From positions 9,924,313 to 9,988,312 of the forward strand of contig CM019214.1 in the NCBI GenBank assembly GCA_009741485.1: a stretch of DNA of 64,000 bases, in the 5' to 3' direction. Positions 1 through 64,000 of the stretch are shown here, piece by piece. The translations under genes were made by a program, and so were the position numbers. The notes beneath the pieces were generated by a model. The model did not search any database. It saw only the letters and a program-made list of their open reading frames with translations, and had not been told where the DNA came from. This DNA is from Malurus cyaneus samueli (Eukaryota > Chordata > Aves > Passeriformes > Maluridae). Within the stretch, counting starts at the first letter, position 1. The number at the start of each line of letters is the position of its first letter.

Positions 1-54
1 CCAAAATGCAAGGGATGTGCATAGGTTTACAACTTAGTCAGAATAATATTTTGC

Positions 55-60
55 TTTATT
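55..60 (-). terminator. candidate poly(A) signal AATAAA
   Basis: A second canonical hexamer on the mRNA strand, about 790 nt after the stop codon. Its downstream GU-rich element would fall at or beyond the window edge, so usage cannot be judged. Confidence 0.3.
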
Positions 61-587
61 CCCTTGGGTACGTGTTCCCATGAACGGAATGTACTTTGCT
101 GTAGATTACAGGTTTTATCAACACAGATACACCAACGGCATGAACGCTTGCGACTGTCCACATGCATTAAGAGTCAAGACCCAATTTCAAATTTCTAAAA
201 CTTTTACAGAGTTTTTCAAAGAGACAGTATCACATTATCTGGATGTTACACAAAAGTACTTAAAAATACTATCCTAGGAGAGAAAAAAAAGAAAAAAAAA
301 ACAAGGCCTTTAAAATTTATGATTTTGTGTCATAACCACTAGACTAATTACTTCAAATAAATAAAGGAAAGCAAAGTATTCCAATCCATAAAATCAGACT
401 CTAAAAGGAATGTAGTGTTCCACCCCCAAGTTAAGGTAACAGAATCATATTATTATTACTATTAAAATAGATTATAGAAAGCAGCATCTATTTTGTGCAG
501 TTTTTAGGGGCCCTTGAAATAAAAAGCTATGATTTCCAAAAATATAACATTCCAAAGGACTGAATAATACATATATTTAAAGATACA

Positions 588-593
588 TTTTAT
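588..593 (-). terminator. candidate poly(A) signal AATAAA
   Basis: A canonical hexamer on the mRNA strand about 255 nt after the stop codon. It would give a short 3' UTR. Usage is unknown. Confidence 0.3.
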
Positions 594-847
594 TAAAGTT
601 TAGGAGAAATGATTAAAAAAAAGATACTGTCTCTTTAAATTAGTGTTTAACCTTTTTTTCCCCCTCCTCCTATCTATTCGGACATGACAATAATTATATT
701 TTAGGTCACACTACATCTAGGTAGTCTCTAGGGGCCAAGACCTGTTGACACAAGGTCAATAACGAAGAGGTTTTCCATGTATGAGGTGGTTCCCAGTAAT
801 GACAGATTATTTTTTTGTTTTTTCTCCTCAATTCTCTCATTCTCGGT

Positions 848-64000
<63,153 letters not shown>

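Larger units (their letters stand above)
1..847 (-). other. CASK: CASK 3' UTR (proximal part)
   Basis: This is untranslated sequence downstream of the stop, read leftwards. It has a purine-rich run on the mRNA strand (minus reading of about 656-672). AATAAA hexamers occur on the mRNA strand at 588-593 and 55-60, either of which could serve as a poly(A) signal. I cannot tell which is used, or whether the mRNA extends past the window edge. Confidence 0.75.

Overview
The window is vertebrate nuclear DNA: AT-rich, without operons, and holding one large spliced gene on the minus strand. That gene is CASK (calcium/calmodulin-dependent serine protein kinase, a MAGUK scaffold). Eighteen coding exons can be read from position 64000 leftwards to a TAA stop at 848-850. 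All introns are GT-AG, all reading phases fit, and the exons total 1782 nt (593 codons plus stop). In the human 926-residue numbering, recalled from memory, this is residues 334-926, i.e. exons 10 to 27. The N-terminal CaMK-like domain lies beyond the right edge of the window. The rest of the 3' UTR lies beyond the left edge.

A bird is the most likely source. The window has two CR1 LINE fragments of the avian/reptilian type (about 44040-44440 and 31635-31740), few other interspersed repeats, and introns far shorter than those of mammalian CASK. A crocodilian or turtle is not excluded by sequence alone. I cannot name a species.

Layout, right to left (5' to 3' of the gene): end of the kinase/L27 linker exon (63985-64000); an 18-nt cassette microexon (58877-58894); L27 exons (51179-51300, 36271-36348, 35090-35170); a CpG-rich linker exon entering the PDZ domain (30462-30650); PDZ exons (29874-29952, 27483-27568, 26397-26465); two in-frame linker exons (20908-20976, 19491-19526); the SH3 exon (16549-16745); the HOOK/protein 4.1-binding exon (15293-15408); guanylate-kinase-like exons (10406-10486, 10232-10312, 8632-8834, 6783-6866); and the terminal exon (848-1024), followed by 3' UTR to position 1.

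Everything else is intron. It holds the CR1 pieces, homopolymer and purine tracts, several perfect or near-perfect inverted repeats, one likely ancient hairpin repeat (about 25557-25623), and a single N at 63749 between two copies of a 19-nt unit. I found no second gene, no RNA gene, and no previously undescribed system. The most useful observations concern splicing of the microexon, local sequence structures, and one possible assembly artefact.
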